Below, in pieces: positions 13,361 through 15,803 of a stretch of DNA of 15,803 bases. The DNA is from an uncultured Acidimicrobiia bacterium (GTDB taxonomy: Bacteria > Actinomycetota > Acidimicrobiia > Spongiisociales > Spongiisociaceae): positions 1 through 15,803 of the forward strand of contig CALCCX010000374.1 of assembly GCA_937900165.1 (NCBI GenBank), in the 5' to 3' direction. The notes beneath the pieces are model-generated. The model was not told the origin of the DNA. It saw nothing but the letters and a program-made list of their open reading frames with translations, and searched no databases. The position numbers and the translations under genes are program-made. The stretch's first letter is position 1; each line of letters starts with the position of its first letter.

Positions 13361-15675
13361 GCGTGCCAATCCTGGAGTGAGCGCACATTTACGGTGGCCA
13401 AGCGACCTGCCTTGAGACTCCTAGCCACCGCCAGCGCGCCTGCGATGGTGGTCACACACGGTATTCCTCTCTGCATCGATGCATGCCTGATGACCCGGCC
13501 GTCGCCCCTCGCCCTTCTTCCCCTCGGCGTATTGACAACCAGGTCTATTTCTCCGCCATTGATGCGCTCTACATTGTCGCGGGGACCTTCGCCGACTTTG
13601 GCAACCAGCTCGGCCGGCACTCCATGGTGTTGCAGGTATCGCTGAGTTCCCGAAGTCGCCAACAATCGGAACCCGAGCATCGTGAAAGCTTGGGCTACCG
13701 CCAGACCCAACGGCTTGTCACGGTCTGCCAATGAGAGAAACACCGTCCCAGACTGGGGAATACGATGGCCGGCACCCAGAAGCGCCTTGGCATACGCCGT
13801 GCCGACGTCTCGTCCAATGCCCATGGCCTCACCTGTTGCCCTCATCTCTGGACCGAGCACCGTATCTTCTTCCGGGAATCGATCCCAGGGTAAGACAGCT
13901 TCTTTCACAGACACGTATGACCGTTCAGTAGGCGGTGGCACCATTCCTTCCACACGCAGCTCCTCGACGGAGGCACCCATCATCACTCGCGCGGCGATCT
14001 TGGCGAGTGGCACCCCTGTTGCCTTCGAGATGAACGGCACCGTCCGAGAGCCACGCGGGTTGGCTTCGAGCAGAAACACCTCGTCACCCTTGACCGCGAA
14101 CTGGATGTTGATCAGCCCCCGCACATCAAGCGCGTCAGATAGATCCTCGGTAGCGGTCAGGATCCGTTTGCGCGCCTCGTCCGACAACGTCGGTGGCGGC
14201 GTCACGCACGCGGAGTCGCCTGAGTGGACGCCGGCCTCTTCAACGTGTTCCATGATCCCGCCCACCAGCAACTCGTGACCGTCATAGACGGCGTCGACAT
14301 CGACTTCGACAGCTGCTTCGAGGAATCGATCGATGAGCAACGGGGCTTCTGAAAGGTCGAGTCCGCTCACGTCCTCGGTGCCGTACAGTTCACGAAGATA
14401 TATGGAAAGGTCGTCGTACGAATAGACGACCCGCATGGCGCGGCCCCCCAACACATAGCTTGGTCTGACCAGCACCGGCAGACCGATCTGGTCGACGATC
14501 TCTGCCGCATCGAGGGCGGAAGACGCGATTCCGTGAGGTGGTTGCTGAATGCCGAGTTCACGACAGAGGTCCGAAAACCGTTCCCGGTCTTCCGCGATAT
14601 CGATCGAATCCGGCGACGTGCCTGCTATCGGAACACCCCTGGCTTCCAAGGCTCTGGCCAGATTCAAAGGAGTTTGGCCGCCGAGCTGCACTATCACGGC
14701 TTCCGGCTTCTCGACCTCGCAGATCTCGAGCACGTCCTCAATGGTCAAAGGCTCGAAATAGAGTCGGTCGGATGTGTCGTAATCGGTTGAGACGGTTTCA
14801 GGGTTGCAATTGACCATAACTGTTTCAAAGCCTGCCTCGCGCAGCGCGAACGATGCATGGACGCAGCAGTAGTCGAACTCGATTCCCTGGCCAATCCGGT
14901 TCGGACCAGACCCAAGGACTATCACCCTTGGTTTGTCCGACCTCTCCCCTTCTGATTCTTCTTCAAAAGTGCTGTAGAAATAGGGCGTCGATGCCTCGAA
15001 CTCGGCAGCGCATGTGTCAACGCGTTTATAGGTGACCGTGATGCCGGCACCCCTGCGCAACGCAGCAATTTCGGCCGGTTCGCGATTCCACAGGTATCCG
15101 AGCTGGTGGTCGCTGAAACCGTACCGCTTGGCCTCCGCGAGAATCCCGACCTCTGGGACTTCGGTCGCCTCGATTTGTGCCCTGACCTCATAGATCTCCG
15201 CCATCTGGTCAATGAACCATGGATCGATCCCGGTGACGGCAGCCAGCTCTTCGACAGTCGATCCCCTTCGAAGCGCTTCGCCGAGAGCGAAGATCCGCTC
15301 GGAGCTGGGCGTCGACACCCTCGCCGTCAACTCATCGTCTCCGAGGTTGGCAAGTGCGACTTCGCCCTTGTCGGCGTTGAGCCCGAAGCGACCGGTTTCC
15401 AGGCTCCTCAATGCCTTCTGGAGCGCTTCTGGGAATGTTCGTCCGATGGCCATCGCCTCACCGACCGAACGCATCGACGTGCCTAGTTCGTCGACTGCGG
15501 AAGGGAACTTGGCAAAATCGAATCGGGGCACCTTGACCACCGTGTAGTCGAGCGCAGGTTCAAAACTTGCCGGAGTGACACCGGTGATGTCGTTGGTTAT
15601 CTCGTCGAGCGTGTAGCCAACTGCCAGCAGAGCGGCAATCTTGGCTATCGGAAATCCAGTGGCCTTGGAGGCCAG
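13357..15675 (-). CDS. carB: CarB: carbamoyl-phosphate synthase large chain, 5' truncated
   Basis: Large subunit of carbamoyl-phosphate synthase, which makes carbamoyl phosphate from bicarbonate, ATP and ammonia delivered by CarA, for pyrimidine and arginine synthesis. The insert encodes the C-terminal 772 residues, beginning at LASKATGFPIAK. Compared with the usual length of about 1,070-1,100, roughly the first 305 residues (most of the first ATP-grasp domain) are missing. Present are the oligomerisation domain, the second half starting at VIVLGSGPNRIGQGIEFDY with its own ATP-grasp (LVRPSYVLGGRAM, LLEANPRGSRTVPFISKATG), and the C-terminal MGS-like allosteric domain (SGTQRYLQHHG, VVNTPRGRRARGD). 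The reading frame stays open into the adapter, which would add 34 false residues containing PPRSTLFPYTTLFRS. Confidence 0.97.
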   Translation of the reverse strand: MASKATGFPIAKIAALLAVGYTLDEITNDITGVTPASFEPALDYTVVKVPRFDFAKFPSAVDELGTSMRSVGEAMAIGRTFPEALQKALRSLETGRFGLNADKGEVALANLGDDELTARVSTPSSERIFALGEALRRGSTVEELAAVTGIDPWFIDQMAEIYEVRAQIEATEVPEVGILAEAKRYGFSDHQLGYLWNREPAEIAALRRGAGITVTYKRVDTCAAEFEASTPYFYSTFEEESEGERSDKPRVIVLGSGPNRIGQGIEFDYCCVHASFALREAGFETVMVNCNPETVSTDYDTSDRLYFEPLTIEDVLEICEVEKPEAVIVQLGGQTPLNLARALEARGVPIAGTSPDSIDIAEDRERFSDLCRELGIQQPPHGIASSALDAAEIVDQIGLPVLVRPSYVLGGRAMRVVYSYDDLSIYLRELYGTEDVSGLDLSEAPLLIDRFLEAAVEVDVDAVYDGHELLVGGIMEHVEEAGVHSGDSACVTPPPTLSDEARKRILTATEDLSDALDVRGLINIQFAVKGDEVFLLEANPRGSRTVPFISKATGVPLAKIAARVMMGASVEELRVEGMVPPPTERSYVSVKEAVLPWDRFPEEDTVLGPEMRATGEAMGIGRDVGTAYAKALLGAGHRIPQSGTVFLSLADRDKPLGLAVAQAFTMLGFRLLATSGTQRYLQHHGVPAELVAKVGEGPRDNVERINGGEIDLVVNTPRGRRARGDGRVIRHASMQRGIPCVTTIAGALAVARSLKAGRLATVNVRSLQDWHA

Positions 15676-15733
15676 AGATCGGAAGAGCGTCGTGTAGGGA
15701 AAGAGTGTAGATCTCGGTGGTCGCCGTATCATT
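15676..15733 (-). other. Illumina universal adapter, reverse complement (artefact)
   Basis: The 58 bases from AGATCGGAAGAGC to CGTATCATT are the full reverse complement of the TruSeq universal (P5) adapter. In the carB frame they encode the well-known contaminant peptide RRPPRSTLFPYTTLFRS. The last genomic base is 15675, where carB is cut cleanly. Confidence 0.98.
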
Positions 15734-15803
15734 AAAAAAAAAAAAAATATAGACAGAACAAAAAAAAAAAAAAACATGAAGTGTCAGTCATATATGAACT
15801 GAC
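15734..15803. other. A-rich read-through sequence after the adapter (artefact)
   Basis: Two poly-A runs separated by a short mixed stretch follow the end of the P5 adapter, then 25-30 bases that end in a hairpin GTCAGT...ACTGAC (15783-15803). Sequence beyond the last adapter base cannot be genomic, so this is sequencing read-through or assembly junk. Confidence 0.93.

Noticed and set aside
44..15675. CRISPR array, tRNA, rRNA, toxin-antitoxin, phage or defence genes
   Set aside because: No regular repeats, tRNA arms or relevant protein families were seen. The insert is a housekeeping gene cluster.
15783..15803. Terminal inverted repeat GTCAGT...ACTGAC as a mobile-element end
   Set aside because: It lies beyond a full adapter sequence, so it is not genomic.

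Overview
The window is a stretch of GC-rich bacterial chromosome with 16 protein-coding genes, all on the minus strand. The gene order, an actinobacterial-type integration host factor (mIHF), and a PriA without helicase motifs point to an actinobacterium. An Acidimicrobiia-like lineage is my guess; the class cannot be settled from this sequence. Both ends are Illumina adapter rather than genome: bases 1-43 carry the read-2 adapter, and 15676-15803 carry the complete universal adapter followed by A-rich junk. The genomic insert is therefore 44-15675, and the genes at both ends (ribBA and carB) are truncated.

In the direction of transcription (high to low coordinates) the layout is as follows. 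Pyrimidine synthesis: carB (3' part), pyrD, pyrF. Then mihF, gmk (GMP to GDP) and rpoZ (RNA polymerase omega). Then coaBC (coenzyme A), priA (replication restart), def and fmt (N-terminal formyl-Met processing), and rsmB (16S rRNA methylation). After the largest gap in the window come rpe (pentose phosphate), a response regulator with a GGDEF-like domain, and riboflavin synthesis: ribD, ribE, ribBA. This is the conserved actinobacterial pyr-mihF-gmk-rpoZ-coaBC-priA-fmt-rsmB-rpe-rib neighbourhood. The differences are no metK between coaBC and priA, no pyrK beside a class-1B-type pyrD, and an inserted signalling gene between rpe and ribD.

The genes are packed tightly. Five junctions use a 4-base ATGA or GTGA overlap (carB/pyrD, pyrD/pyrF, def/fmt, fmt/rsmB, ribE/ribBA) and one uses an 8-base overlap (coaBC/priA), which suggests translational coupling. 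The main break is the 286-base gap between rsmB and rpe. It contains a 167-base segment bounded by perfect 14-base inverted repeats and flanked by TTA on both sides, which looks like a MITE-type insertion or a large structured RNA element.

I found no CRISPR array, tRNA, rRNA, toxin-antitoxin pair, phage gene, defence gene or FMN riboswitch. The window is mostly ordinary housekeeping sequence. The points worth checking are the inverted-repeat element, the signalling gene inside the rpe-rib cluster, and the adapter-derived ends, which would create false protein termini if annotated without trimming.
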